Assembly (NCBI RefSeq): GCF_000378385.1
Contig: NZ_KB899665.1
Coordinates: forward strand, 25,036-89,035
Direction of reading: 5' to 3'
Length of the DNA stretch: 64,000 nt
Source: Paenibacillus daejeonensis DSM 15491
Lineage (GTDB): Bacteria; Bacillota; Bacilli; Paenibacillales; Paenibacillaceae
In this document: piece after piece, positions 17,380 to 26,516 of the stretch
Layout of the letters: the number at the start of each line of letters is the position of its first letter
How positions within the stretch are numbered: the first letter of the stretch is position 1
The notes under the pieces: model-generated
What the model was told of the DNA's origin: nothing
Database searches by the model: none
The model's input: only the letters and a program-made list of their open reading frames with translations
Program-made: the position numbers and the translations under genes

Positions 17380-19164
17380 ATGTATCGTGTATTAATTGTC
17401 GATGATGAACCGGAGATCCGGCAAGGACTAAGGCTCAAGGTCAAATGGGAGCAGATCGGCATGGTGGTGGTCGGCGAGGCTGCCCATGGCGGGGAGGCTG
17501 CCGAACGGCTGGAGCATGAGCCGATCGATATCGTCATTACGGATATGAATATGCCGGTGATGGACGGCTTGTCTTTTCTAGATTATTGCAGAGAGCAGCA
17601 TCCCGCCCTTCGCCTGATCGTCATTACCGGCTATGAGGACTTTCAGTATGCGCATGCGGCCATCCGCAATCGGGTACGCGACTATCTGCTTAAACCCGTC
17701 ACACGGGATGAGCTGACGTCGGCACTGCAGCGGATCGGCCAGGAGCTGGATGCAGAGCGTCAGAGCCGGGATGAGGCATCTGTGCTGCAGTGGCAGATGT
17801 CGCAGTATGCCCGAGAGATGAAGGAGCACTTCATCGTCCGGCTCGTGCGCGGCGAACTGGATCAGGCCCAGCCCGGCACCATTATGGAGCGTGCCCAGCG
17901 GTTTCAGCTCGATGCGTGGGAGAAGTCGGAGGTGCGATTCCTGACCGCAGGTCTGCCTGCCGGAGGGGGTGGGACGGAGGAGCGGGAACGGTTGCCGGAG
18001 CAGTTCCGCTTGGTCTTCGAGCTGCTCTGCCGCGAGTTCGCCGAGAACTGGTCGGAACTGGACATGGCGGCGGAGGACGTTGCCGCTCGTCCTGAGCGGC
18101 GGAGTGCGAACCCGGGCCCGGGAGATAGGGCAGAGGGAGCGGTCGAGAGGAAGAGTCGAGTAGAGGAAGATGGCAAGCGGGGCGAGCGTGCTGAGGAAGG
18201 CGTCGAGTGGAGAGTGATATCAGGGGAAGACGCTAAGCGCAGTTCTCACCAGCTGGAGGTTTTTCGGGATGCGGGGTACCCGGGGCTGATGCATCTGATC
18301 TGCCGGGGGAGCGCGGAGCAAGCGGCACAGCTGGCGTCTGCGCTCAAGGAAGCAATACGCAGCCATGTGCGGCTGGATACCCATGTCGGCGTTGGTGAAC
18401 CCGTAAGCGGCTTTGGCACTTGGAAGGATGGCTACATGTCCGCGCTGATTGCCTGGAACATAGCTGGCAGTCCAATGGCGGAAGGTGAGCCGTCCGGATC
18501 GGGGCAAGATACGGCTCATTTGCCTGAGGAGACGGTCAAGGTCATGCGGCGCTATCTCGCACGCGGGGAAACCGACGCTTTTGGCAAGGCGATGGCTACT
18601 GCGCTGGAGGAAGCCCACGCGGTCTCGCGAGCGGCTTTTGTCAAAATGATCTTCCAACTCGTGCTGATCCTGGAGAGTGCGGCAGCCGAAGCGCAACTGC
18701 AGCTGGAGAGCCGGGAGCAGCTATGGCTGCGGCCTGAGCTGGTGCTGGGGATGCACACCGTAGCCAAGGCGGAGGCCTTCCTGCAGGAAATTGCCGGCAA
18801 AATTGCCGAGCGTACGACCCAGGGCTCTGGTGCAGATGCCGATCAGAGCGTGATTGAGGCGGCCAAGCAATTCATTGAGGAGAACTACCGGTACGACCTG
18901 AACCTGACGATGATTGCGGAGCGGTTCAATTACCATCCGTCGTATTTCTCCGAGTTTTTCAAAGCCAAGGTCGGCCGCACCTTCATCCAGTACTTGTCCG
19001 AGGTCCGCATGGCTGAGGCGGTGCGGCTGCTCAAGGAAACTACACTCAGCCTCTGGGATATTGCCGAATTCACCGGCTTCTCCAACGCCAGTTACTTCAG
19101 CGCCAAATTCAAAAAAGTCTACGGCATGTCCCCCTCCGAATACCGGAGCGGCCAGGGGCAGTAG
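17380..19164 (+). CDS. YesN-like response regulator with AraC DNA-binding domain
   Basis: 594 residues from ATG 17380, preceded by AGGAGGA. The receiver domain has acidic D8/D9, the phosphorylatable D55 in VITDMNMPVMDG, and KPVTRDEL. The C-terminal 100 residues are two AraC helix-turn-helix motifs (LNLTMIAERFNYHPSYFSEFFK and LSLWDIAEFTGFSNASYFSAKFKK). Between them, around residues 245-290, is a low-complexity Glu/Arg/Lys-rich stretch that looks like an insertion. It is 71 bases behind its kinase. The duplicated 40-bp motif upstream of the importer genes is a candidate binding site. Confidence 0.93.
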   Translation: MYRVLIVDDEPEIRQGLRLKVKWEQIGMVVVGEAAHGGEAAERLEHEPIDIVITDMNMPVMDGLSFLDYCREQHPALRLIVITGYEDFQYAHAAIRNRVRDYLLKPVTRDELTSALQRIGQELDAERQSRDEASVLQWQMSQYAREMKEHFIVRLVRGELDQAQPGTIMERAQRFQLDAWEKSEVRFLTAGLPAGGGGTEERERLPEQFRLVFELLCREFAENWSELDMAAEDVAARPERRSANPGPGDRAEGAVERKSRVEEDGKRGERAEEGVEWRVISGEDAKRSSHQLEVFRDAGYPGLMHLICRGSAEQAAQLASALKEAIRSHVRLDTHVGVGEPVSGFGTWKDGYMSALIAWNIAGSPMAEGEPSGSGQDTAHLPEETVKVMRRYLARGETDAFGKAMATALEEAHAVSRAAFVKMIFQLVLILESAAAEAQLQLESREQLWLRPELVLGMHTVAKAEAFLQEIAGKIAERTTQGSGADADQSVIEAAKQFIEENYRYDLNLTMIAERFNYHPSYFSEFFKAKVGRTFIQYLSEVRMAEAVRLLKETTLSLWDIAEFTGFSNASYFSAKFKKVYGMSPSEYRSGQGQ

Positions 19165-19187
19165 AGGGGGGCGGAAGCGCTCAAATA

Positions 19188-19735
19188 GGTGCACAATGTT
19201 ACTTGAATCGGGCAAATGTCGGCGGACGCGCCCAACTAGGTGCACAATGTTACTTGAATCGGGCAAACGTCGGCGGACGCGCCCAACTAAGTGCACAATG
19301 TTACTTGAATCGGGCAAATGTCGGTGGACGCGCCTCACTAAGTGCACAATGTTACTTGGATTGAGCGAACGTCGGCGGATGAGCCCCAATAGGTGCACAA
19401 TGTTACTTGAATCGGGCGAATGTCAGCGGAAGCGCTCAAATAGGTGCACAATGTTACTTGAATCGGGCAAACATCGGCGCATGCGCCCCAATAGGTGCAC
19501 AATGTTACTTGGATTGAGCGAACGTCGGCGGACGCGCCTCAATAGGTGCACAATGTTACTTGGATTGAGCGAACATCGGCGTTGGGTCCAACCACCAGAG
19601 GTAAAATGTTACTTGAATCGGGCAAACATTGGCGGATGCACCCAACCAGGGGTAAAAAGTTACTTGGATTGACCAAAAGTCGGCGGAAGCGCCGAACCAG
19701 AGGTAAAAGGCTACTTGGATTCATCAAGCGAGGTT
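19188..19735. repeat. 51-bp tandem repeat array, about 11 units
   Basis: Unit starts GTGCACAATGTTACTTG recur every 51 bases (19188/19239/19290 and so on) in the convergent gap between the response regulator and the DUF3626 gene. The unit drifts along the array: the last copies replace GTGCACAATG with RGTAAAATG and then GGGTAAAAAG, the type found in the 26517-27197 array. Because 51 is a multiple of three, frames stay open through it, but there is no start with a ribosome site. Confidence 0.9.
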
Positions 19736-19749
19736 TTGTGTGTGGGCGG

Positions 19750-21000
19750 TTAGGGGGCGGCCTCCCCAAACCGGACCAGTACATGCCAGAGCAGCTTGAG
19801 CTGCTGCAGGACCTCGGCTGGCTCCCCGCGATCTTGCCAGCGCTCTGGATGGCGCCGGACCTCGGCTGCCGCCTCGCCGATCGTGCGGGCATTGATTCTG
19901 CCATTCTGCGCTATGCGCGCAGCCAGTGAAGGCATGGCCCGTCCGCGAAAATCCGTCGGCACCGCAGACGCTGCCATCGCAAAGCCCCCGTGCCAATGCA
20001 GCGTCAACCGAAACGCCGCGCAGAGCTGCTCCAGCAATGCGCCAGTTGGCGTGCCCTGAAACGCCGGGTCAGCCACCAGCGCCTCGGCGTCTCGGGCCAA
20101 CATGACGGGACCGTGCACCTGGGCTTCGACGTAATGGTTGAGATTGCGCGCTGGCTTTTGCGAGAATCGCTCGGCTATAGGCGCACTTATCCGCTCCCGC
20201 ACATGCGCAACAAAGCGCGGCGGCGTCAACCCGTGCTCACCTATGGCGTAATCGCCGAGAAAGGCATCTCGCAGGATTGCGGCGAGCACACTATCAAAAG
20301 CTCGGTACGTGCCCCGTTCGTCGGGCAGCTGGTGGGAGTCCAGATACGTGAATGTCGCACGCGCTGAAACCTCCGGTTTCAACAGCAAATAGCACGAGCC
20401 AAAACGGGGCGAGGGTCCGTCGGGATGCAGCATCAAATCAAGGGCGCCGTACTTGGGTCGTTCATCCCCGTAACTCCCGCAGCTATCGAGTCCTCCGTTT
20501 CCGTCAGTTTCATAACCCGCATCGCAGCTGACAGTATTGGCAGTCGCATTCTGCACTTTGCCCCCGTGCTCGCCTTGACCCGAGTCGGGCTGCTTGCCAC
20601 CCTCAGTCCCGTCACCTAAGCGGTCCGCGCTATCCCTGTCACCACCATGATAAGCACCGCCGAACAACTGCTGTTCCCACAGGTCGCGCTGCCCGCCCGG
20701 GTAGGCGGAGACGCTGCCGTTGGAGATTCCAGTTTCGAACTGACTTTTGTACATGCCCCCAGTGAGCAGCCCTTTCGCCACACTCCTGCCCACTGCATCC
20801 AGCCGGTCGGGATGAAAATGCAGCGCAATTCGCGCATAGCGCCGAATCCCGTCCATCACCTCCAGCATCTGCGTATCCGAGATATCACACATCGCCTGGA
20901 TTTCCTCCAGTATCTTGCTAGCTCCGGTTTGCCGCGCGGATGCATAGGCCGTCACGTGGTCAAGCGCTGCTTGTTGAGCTGGACTCAGGGGAACGGTCAT
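19750..21000 (-). CDS. DUF3626 family protein
   Basis: 416 residues from ATG 21000, with AAAGGAG nine bases upstream; an in-frame ATG at 21084 is rejected for lack of a ribosome site. A helical N-terminus is followed by HFHPDRL, a Gly/Asp/Ser-rich stretch (about residues 110-185) and the conserved core RFGSCYLLLKPEV, DERGTYRAFDSVL and NHYVEAQVHG, which I recall as DUF3626 hallmarks. The function is unknown; a toxin or nucleotide-modifying fold would be speculation. It sits opposite the importer operon, 226 bases away. Confidence 0.7.
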   Translation of the reverse strand: MTVPLSPAQQAALDHVTAYASARQTGASKILEEIQAMCDISDTQMLEVMDGIRRYARIALHFHPDRLDAVGRSVAKGLLTGGMYKSQFETGISNGSVSAYPGGQRDLWEQQLFGGAYHGGDRDSADRLGDGTEGGKQPDSGQGEHGGKVQNATANTVSCDAGYETDGNGGLDSCGSYGDERPKYGALDLMLHPDGPSPRFGSCYLLLKPEVSARATFTYLDSHQLPDERGTYRAFDSVLAAILRDAFLGDYAIGEHGLTPPRFVAHVRERISAPIAERFSQKPARNLNHYVEAQVHGPVMLARDAEALVADPAFQGTPTGALLEQLCAAFRLTLHWHGGFAMAASAVPTDFRGRAMPSLAARIAQNGRINARTIGEAAAEVRRHPERWQDRGEPAEVLQQLKLLWHVLVRFGEAAP

Positions 21001-21120
21001 TAGGTATCGCTCCTTTTTTACACTCGTTGTACCTACCATACCACCCGAGCAGACGCTCGTCAGCACCCTTGCCTTAAGTAACACAGCCTTATAGATTTTT
21101 CACTTTGTTTCTGCCCCCAC

Positions 21121-21167
21121 CCGAAAAATTTAATAGCCAACTCCCGAAGAAATGCGATTCATCGTCC
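21121..21167 (+). promoter_or_regulatory. Duplicated regulatory motif, copy 1
   Basis: The sequence from CCGAAAAATT (21121-21130) aligns without gaps over about 40 bases to 23051-23098, with some three quarters of bases identical (CCGAAAAATT, CAACT, AAGAAAT, ATTC). It lies upstream of the first permease gene; TATGAT at 21181 is a possible -10. A shared YesN-type binding site is the simplest explanation. Confidence 0.6.
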
Positions 21168-21226
21168 GCCGCCTCCCCGGTATGATGGAATCAACCACAT
21201 GAACGAAACAGAGGAGGAGGCTTGCC

Positions 21227-22141
21227 ATGCGCGCCGCCAAACGGCTCAAGATCTCTCAGCACAACCGTACCGCATACCTGTTCCTGCTGCCCTGGCTGAT
21301 CGGCTTTCTTGGCTTGACCGCCGGGCCGATGCTGGGCTCGCTCTATCTATCGCTTACCAAGTTCGATTTGCTGAGTCCGCCGACCTGGATCGGGCTGGAC
21401 AACTACCGGCAGATTTTCACTGAAGACAACACGTTCAGCGGCTCGCTATGGCTGACCTTTACTTATGTCTTCCTGTCCGTGCCGCTGCGGCTCATCTTCG
21501 CCCTGCTGGTGGCGATGGCGCTCAACAAGGGCATCCGCGCCTTGGGCATTTACCGCACGGTCTATTACATCCCGTCTCTTTTGGGCGGTAGTGTCGCAAT
21601 CGCTATTGTGTGGCGTCAAATTTTTGATGGTGAAGGTGCGGTTAACAAGCTGCTCGGCTTTTTCGGTATCACGGGGCCCTCCTGGATCTCGCATCCCGAT
21701 TACATCGTCTACACCATCGTTACCCTGTCGATCTGGCAGTTCGGCTCGGCCATGGTTATCTTCCTGGCAGGTTTGAAGCAGGTGCCTGGTGACCTGTACG
21801 AGGCTGCGCAGATGGATGGTGCGGGCAAGATCGGACAGTTTTTCAAAATTACACTGCCGATGCTGACACCGGTTATCTTTTTCAACCTGATCATGAGCAT
21901 GATTAACTCGTTCCAGGTGTTCACCCCGGCCTTCGTGATCGGCGACGGACGCGGCGGCCCGCTGGATGCGACCATGTTCTACACGCTGTATCTGTATCTG
22001 CAGGGCTTCTCATACTTCAATATGGGCTACGCCGCGGCGCTCGCCTGGCTCATGCTGCTGATTATCGGCGGATTCACGGCAATCTTGTTCCTGACCTCGA
22101 AGTTCTGGGTGTTCTACGGGGACAGCAAGGATGGGAGGTAA
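21227..22141 (+). CDS. Carbohydrate ABC transporter permease 1 (CUT1 family)
   Basis: 304 residues with six predicted membrane helices. AYLFLLPWLIGFLGLTAGP is helix 1. The ATPase-docking EAA loop reads YEAAQMDGAGKIGQFFKITLP near residue 193. Such proteins pair with a second permease and use a shared MsmX-like ATPase, none of which is encoded here. Start ATG 21227 follows GGAGGAGG. With the neighbouring permease and binding protein it forms an importer for an oligosaccharide. Confidence 0.93.
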   Translation: MRAAKRLKISQHNRTAYLFLLPWLIGFLGLTAGPMLGSLYLSLTKFDLLSPPTWIGLDNYRQIFTEDNTFSGSLWLTFTYVFLSVPLRLIFALLVAMALNKGIRALGIYRTVYYIPSLLGGSVAIAIVWRQIFDGEGAVNKLLGFFGITGPSWISHPDYIVYTIVTLSIWQFGSAMVIFLAGLKQVPGDLYEAAQMDGAGKIGQFFKITLPMLTPVIFFNLIMSMINSFQVFTPAFVIGDGRGGPLDATMFYTLYLYLQGFSYFNMGYAAALAWLMLLIIGGFTAILFLTSKFWVFYGDSKDGR

Positions 22142-22148
22142 TCGATCG

Positions 22149-22988
22149 ATGCAAGCGAAGCTTATCTACACCAAGGGTCTCAAACATGTCCTCATCATCG
22201 GCTTCGGTCTGTTGATGCTCTATCCGGTGCTCTGGCTGATCAGCAGCTCGTTCAAGCCCAATCAGTTGATTTTCTCCCAGCCGGGATTGTGGCCCTCCAG
22301 GTTCACTCTGGATAACTACATCAACGGATGGCGGGGGCTCTCCGGAATCTCATTCGGGACCTTCTTCATGAACTCGGCGGTCATCTCCGTACTCAGCGTA
22401 TTGGGCAATGTCATTACGTGTTCGCTGGCGGCGTTTGCTTTTGCCCGATTGAACTTCCGCTTCAAAAGCCTGCTGTTCGCCCTGATGCTGGTGACGATCA
22501 TGGTGCCGTACCATGTCACGCTGATCCCGCAGTACATCATCTTCAATGAGCTGGAATGGATCAATACGTATTACCCGCTGGTACTGCCCAAATGGCTCGC
22601 CACGGACTCATTCTTTATCCTGCTGATGGTCCAGTTCATCCGCGGTATCCCGCGTGAGCTCGACGAGAGTGCGACCATCGACGGCTGTGGCCAATCCCAG
22701 ATTTACTGGCGCATCATTCTGCCGCTGCTGCTGCCCGCGCTGATCACGACGGCCATTTTCACCTTCATCTGGACATGGGACGATTTCTTCTCCCAGATGA
22801 TCTACCTGAGCGACATCCGTCTGTTCACTGTACAGCTCGGTATCCGCTCCCTATTTGACCCGTCGGGCTCGTCCGATTGGGGCGCACTGCTGGCGATGTC
22901 CACGCTGTCGCTGGTGCCGATCTCCCTGATCTTTATGATCTTCCAACGTTATTTCCTGGAGGGAATCGCCACGACCGGGTTAAAATAA
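22149..22988 (+). CDS. Carbohydrate ABC transporter permease 2 (CUT1 family)
   Basis: 279 residues, six membrane helices, with the EAA-type loop LDESATIDGCGQSQIYWRIILP near residue 178. Start ATG 22149 is set by GGAGGT at 22134-22139, which lies inside the end of permease 1, seven bases before it. This is the classical second permease of CUT1 sugar importers. Confidence 0.93.
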   Translation: MQAKLIYTKGLKHVLIIGFGLLMLYPVLWLISSSFKPNQLIFSQPGLWPSRFTLDNYINGWRGLSGISFGTFFMNSAVISVLSVLGNVITCSLAAFAFARLNFRFKSLLFALMLVTIMVPYHVTLIPQYIIFNELEWINTYYPLVLPKWLATDSFFILLMVQFIRGIPRELDESATIDGCGQSQIYWRIILPLLLPALITTAIFTFIWTWDDFFSQMIYLSDIRLFTVQLGIRSLFDPSGSSDWGALLAMSTLSLVPISLIFMIFQRYFLEGIATTGLK

Positions 22989-22992
22989 ACAA

Positions 22993-23040
22993 CAGCGATC
23001 GCAAGAACGATCCGCTCCACGTAGACTTACTTTTTCACCA
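22993..23040. repeat. Partial copy C of the folded intergenic element
   Basis: ACAGCGATCGCAAGAACGAT, then CCGCTCCAC, matches the 3-prime core of copy B (from 60046) and more loosely copy A (from 562). It forms the same GATCG/CGATC hairpin. The 5-prime half of the element is missing. Confidence 0.6.
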
Positions 23041-23050
23041 GACTTTTTAT

Positions 23051-23098
23051 CCGAAAAATTAACGAATCAACTGCCTAAGAAATCGCATTCATTCGTCA
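23051..23098 (+). promoter_or_regulatory. Duplicated regulatory motif, copy 2
   Basis: This copy aligns base for base with 21121-21167 and stands upstream of the binding-protein gene. It suggests the binding protein has its own promoter under the same activator, which would raise its expression over the permeases. Confidence 0.6.
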
Positions 23099-23164
23099 TG
23101 GGGTATCGCTTAACATAGCAAGTGAAAGCAAGCAGGACCACTACTTGTATGGGGGAGAATCACA

Positions 23165-24526
23165 ATGAAAAAACAGATGCTTATGGTCGCGCTGATTATG
23201 GTACTGACGTTCGTCACCGCTTGCTCCGGGGGAACAAGCAGCCCGGGCGCAAGCAATGGCGGCACGAACAGCAACGAAGCGCAAGGCGGCACGACTTCAC
23301 CACCGGCAGGCAGCGAAGACGCTGAGGTCGAGCTGCGCATCATGTGGTGGGGCGACCAGAAGCGCGCGGATATCACCAACGAAGTGCTGAAGCTGTTCCA
23401 GGAGGAGCACCCGAATATCCGCATTATTGGCGAGTTTTCGCCGGCTACGGGATACTTCGATAAGCTGAACACGCAGCTGGCTTCGGGCACGGCGGCAGAT
23501 GTCTTTTTCCTCGGCGGCAATGTCGTCGACTACGCAACCAAAGACGTGCTGCTCGATCTCGAGCCTTACGTCGGCAATGAACTGGATCTGAGCGACATGG
23601 ATGAAGCTATGATCGAGTATGGCACCCTGGGTGGCAACCTGGTCCACGTCTCGGCAGGTGCTAACGCCAGAGGCATCGTGATCAATGAGCGTCTCTTCGA
23701 GGAAGCAGGCATGCCGCTGCCGGAGGACGGCTGGAACTGGGAAGATTACGCTCGCATCAGCAACGAAATCGCCAGCAAGCTGGACGGCGTGTATGGCAGC
23801 TACAACTTTACGGTGGAAGGCATGGACATCTACCTGAAGCAGAATGGCAAGCAGCTCTATGATATGGAGAATAACCAATTAGGTTTTGAGGAAGCCGATA
23901 TCGTGGACTGGTTCAACTTCTGGGAGGAAACGGCCCAGGGCGGCGGCATCGTTACACCAGAGCTGGCCGTATCCCATCCGCAAGGTGACACGAGCAAGTC
24001 GCTCGTTGTGACTGGTCAGGTGGCAATGGGGCTGATCCCGTCGAACCAATTGGCAGCCCACCAGAGCTTGACCGAAGACAAGCTGACCATGGTTCAAGTG
24101 CCACGCGGCGAAAAAGGAACCGGCGTCGTCTTCGAATCCAGCCAAGGTCTCTCCGGCTACGCCAAGACCGAACATCCGAAGGAAGTCGCAATGCTGATCA
24201 ACTTCTTCATCAACGATCCGGAAGCGGCCAAAATCCTCGGCAACGACCGCGGCGTACCGGTAACCGCTCAGAACCGCGCGCTGCTGGAGCAGGAAACCGA
24301 CGAAGTGCAGCAGATCGTCTATGACTACACGAGCCGTGTCTCGGAAGCAACCAAGACCGAGCCGTTCAACGTCAGCTACAATATGCCGGGCAACACCGAG
24401 TTTACGACGCTGGCTGAGAAGTCCGTTCAGGAGATTGGCTTCGGACGCAAGAGTGTGGAGCAGGCAGTGACCGATTTTTACAGCGGCACGGTACGGATCT
24501 TCAATAGCAACAAGCAGGAGTCTTGA
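23165..24526 (+). CDS. ABC transporter sugar-binding lipoprotein
   Basis: 453 residues. A signal peptide ends in the lipobox FVTAC (Cys near residue 19), then a Gly/Ser/Asn-rich tether and a family 1 solute-binding fold: ELRIMWWGDQKRADITNEVLKLFQEEHPNI, with FFLGGNVVDYATKDVLLDLEPY and a long C-terminal lobe. GGGGGAGAA precedes ATG 23165. It delivers a sugar to the two upstream permeases. A hairpin with a weak T tract follows. Confidence 0.93.
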   Translation: MKKQMLMVALIMVLTFVTACSGGTSSPGASNGGTNSNEAQGGTTSPPAGSEDAEVELRIMWWGDQKRADITNEVLKLFQEEHPNIRIIGEFSPATGYFDKLNTQLASGTAADVFFLGGNVVDYATKDVLLDLEPYVGNELDLSDMDEAMIEYGTLGGNLVHVSAGANARGIVINERLFEEAGMPLPEDGWNWEDYARISNEIASKLDGVYGSYNFTVEGMDIYLKQNGKQLYDMENNQLGFEEADIVDWFNFWEETAQGGGIVTPELAVSHPQGDTSKSLVVTGQVAMGLIPSNQLAAHQSLTEDKLTMVQVPRGEKGTGVVFESSQGLSGYAKTEHPKEVAMLINFFINDPEAAKILGNDRGVPVTAQNRALLEQETDEVQQIVYDYTSRVSEATKTEPFNVSYNMPGNTEFTTLAEKSVQEIGFGRKSVEQAVTDFYSGTVRIFNSNKQES

Positions 24527-24562
24527 TGAGTAAGGAGCATGGCTCATAGTAAGCATGGGCAG

Positions 24563-24589
24563 ACAGGCCGCCGGGTGACGGCGGCCTGT
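24563..24589 (+). terminator. Hairpin after the binding-protein gene
   Basis: Perfect 10-bp stem ACAGGCCGCC (24563-24572) with GGCGGCCTGT (24580-24589). Only two Ts follow, so termination may be partial. Confidence 0.6.
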
Positions 24590-24803
24590 TGGCGTATGGG
24601 CGAGGGTGTCAGTGACCGGGCAGACTGTTGAACGCATGATGGATGAGAGATGTGCGAATCGGGTGAGAAGTAAGGCACGAAGGATGAGAATGATAGGCAA
24701 CTTAGAGTGGTCGCTAAAAAAACAAGAAGGTTTAAGCTTGGCAGCGATACCAAACTTGTGCCATGATCAGGAAAGGCAATTCGTACAGGAGAGGGTGTGG
24801 CGG

Positions 24804-26453
24804 ATGAACATATCATTGTTGGAGAAACTGCGGGAGGCGGAGCTGCAGACGCGAGTAGGAGAGCTGAGCAAGCCGGGGGATAAAGCGGTACTTGGGCATT
24901 TTGAAGCGAGTGGGGTTGGATTCGTCGCCGCAGCAGGTAAGCTTGAGGATGTCTGGGGGCTGGCCGTCCGCAAGCTGCTGGACTGTATTGTGCCAACGGC
25001 AGGCGAGAAGCCGATCCTGCAGGAGGGCGGTGTCTATCTGGGATGCTGGCTGGAGAGTACCGGCACGATTAATGCGGAGCTATTATCCCGCTTCATCCCG
25101 GATGTGTCGGAGGCGACGTATCTGGCTTTTGCCGAACATCAACGTGAGGATGGCATGTTTCCCTATAAAGTAACAGAGCATGGACCGGCCTATCGTCAGA
25201 TTCAACTGGTCACCCCGCTGGCTCGGTGTGTGTGGCGCCATTATGCACTGCATGGGCGAAACCGCGAGTTCCTGCGGACGATGTATGACGCGATGGTCCG
25301 TTATGACGAGTGGTTGGCGACGTATCGGGATACGCGGGGCACGGGCGGGGTAGAGGCGTTCAGTACGTTTGATACGGGTCATGACCTGTCGCCGCGCTTC
25401 TGGCATGTGCCGGACACGCCGCATCTGGACGATGCGAGGACGTATGACCCGGACTCGCCAATTCTGCCGTTCGTCGCGCCGGATCTGACGGCTAATGTGT
25501 ACTGCCAGCGTCTTTACTTGGCGCGGATGGCCGAAGAGCTGGGGGAGAATGCGGAGCCATGGCGGGCCAAAGCGGAGGCCTCACTGGAGAGTCTGTTCCG
25601 CTACTGCTTTGATGAAGCCGATCATTTCTTCTATGACCGTGACCGTCAGGACGAGCTGGTGCGGGTGCAGTCGGATGTGCTGCTTCGGGTGCTGGCCTGC
25701 GAGGTGGGAGACCGGGCGTTTTTTGATGCGGCGTTGCGGCGGTATTTGCTGAATACACGCAAGTTTTTTGCCAAGTATCCGTACACCTCGATCGCGATGG
25801 ATGACCCGCGCTTCGATCCCGATTCCAGCTATAACAGCTGGGCCGGGCCGTCCAACTTCCTGAGCTTGATCCGGACGGCGCACGCGTTTGAGACGCATCA
25901 GCGGTATGTGGAGCTCACCTGGGTCCTTCAGCCGATCCTCTCGGCTATGGCACACACCGAGCGATTCGCCCAGACGCTCAGTCCGTGGACGGGCAAGGAA
26001 GGCTTCACCGAGACGTATTCACCGGCGATCTTGTGCTTGCTCGATTTCGTCGAGCGGCTGAGCGGCATTCTGCCAACGACCGAAGGTGAGCTCTGGATTA
26101 CCGGGCTCATTCCGTACGCCATGGATCACGGCGAGACCGTGGCCGGGGAGACAGCGTACAGCAGGGAGGTCGACGGCGTTCGTTTTGAGCTCGTGAATAC
26201 GAGGGACAAGTGTACGGTCTACAGGAATGGAGAGGCGTATCTACAGTTCCCTTATGGCGTACGCGCTGTAACAGATCGGTCGGGCAGCCTGCTCGGTATC
26301 ATTGGCATGAGCGCCCGTACGATAGAGGGGACAGTGGAGTATGAGGGCCGCGAGCTTACCTTCACTGCCGCCGGCAACGACTGGCTCGCATACCGCGACG
26401 GCGCGCTGCACGTCGAGCGCCAGATCGGCGTCGTGTACCCGACATACTCGTAG
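24804..26453 (+). CDS. Glycoside hydrolase of the MGH1-like (alpha/alpha)6 type
   Basis: 549 residues from ATG 24804 (AGGAGAGGG upstream); a longer frame from 24606 has no ribosome site. An (alpha/alpha)6-barrel is suggested by repeated helices and by DGMFPYKVTEHGPAYRQIQLVTPLARCVW, STFDTGHDLSPRFWHVPD and DSSYNSWAGPSNFLSLIRTAHAFE, which resemble GH63/MGH1-like domains. A beta-rich C-terminal domain follows. No signal peptide, so it acts on imported sugars. Exact specificity cannot be read from the sequence. Confidence 0.7.
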   Translation: MNISLLEKLREAELQTRVGELSKPGDKAVLGHFEASGVGFVAAAGKLEDVWGLAVRKLLDCIVPTAGEKPILQEGGVYLGCWLESTGTINAELLSRFIPDVSEATYLAFAEHQREDGMFPYKVTEHGPAYRQIQLVTPLARCVWRHYALHGRNREFLRTMYDAMVRYDEWLATYRDTRGTGGVEAFSTFDTGHDLSPRFWHVPDTPHLDDARTYDPDSPILPFVAPDLTANVYCQRLYLARMAEELGENAEPWRAKAEASLESLFRYCFDEADHFFYDRDRQDELVRVQSDVLLRVLACEVGDRAFFDAALRRYLLNTRKFFAKYPYTSIAMDDPRFDPDSSYNSWAGPSNFLSLIRTAHAFETHQRYVELTWVLQPILSAMAHTERFAQTLSPWTGKEGFTETYSPAILCLLDFVERLSGILPTTEGELWITGLIPYAMDHGETVAGETAYSREVDGVRFELVNTRDKCTVYRNGEAYLQFPYGVRAVTDRSGSLLGIIGMSARTIEGTVEYEGRELTFTAAGNDWLAYRDGALHVERQIGVVYPTYS

Positions 26454-26516
26454 CTCGGGGCGGGTGTGCGTTGGCAGGCTTGTGAGCCAAGTCCCGAGCA
26501 ACGTGGACCGTCGCAA

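Noticed and set aside
18914..19672. Plus-strand frame with 17-residue repeats over the 19188 array
   Set aside because: Starts within the response regulator in another frame; stays open only because 51 is divisible by three.
24606..24803. N-terminal extension of the MGH1-like hydrolase
   Set aside because: No ribosome site before 24606 and the extension is basic and unlike the family; AGGAGAGGG precedes ATG 24804.
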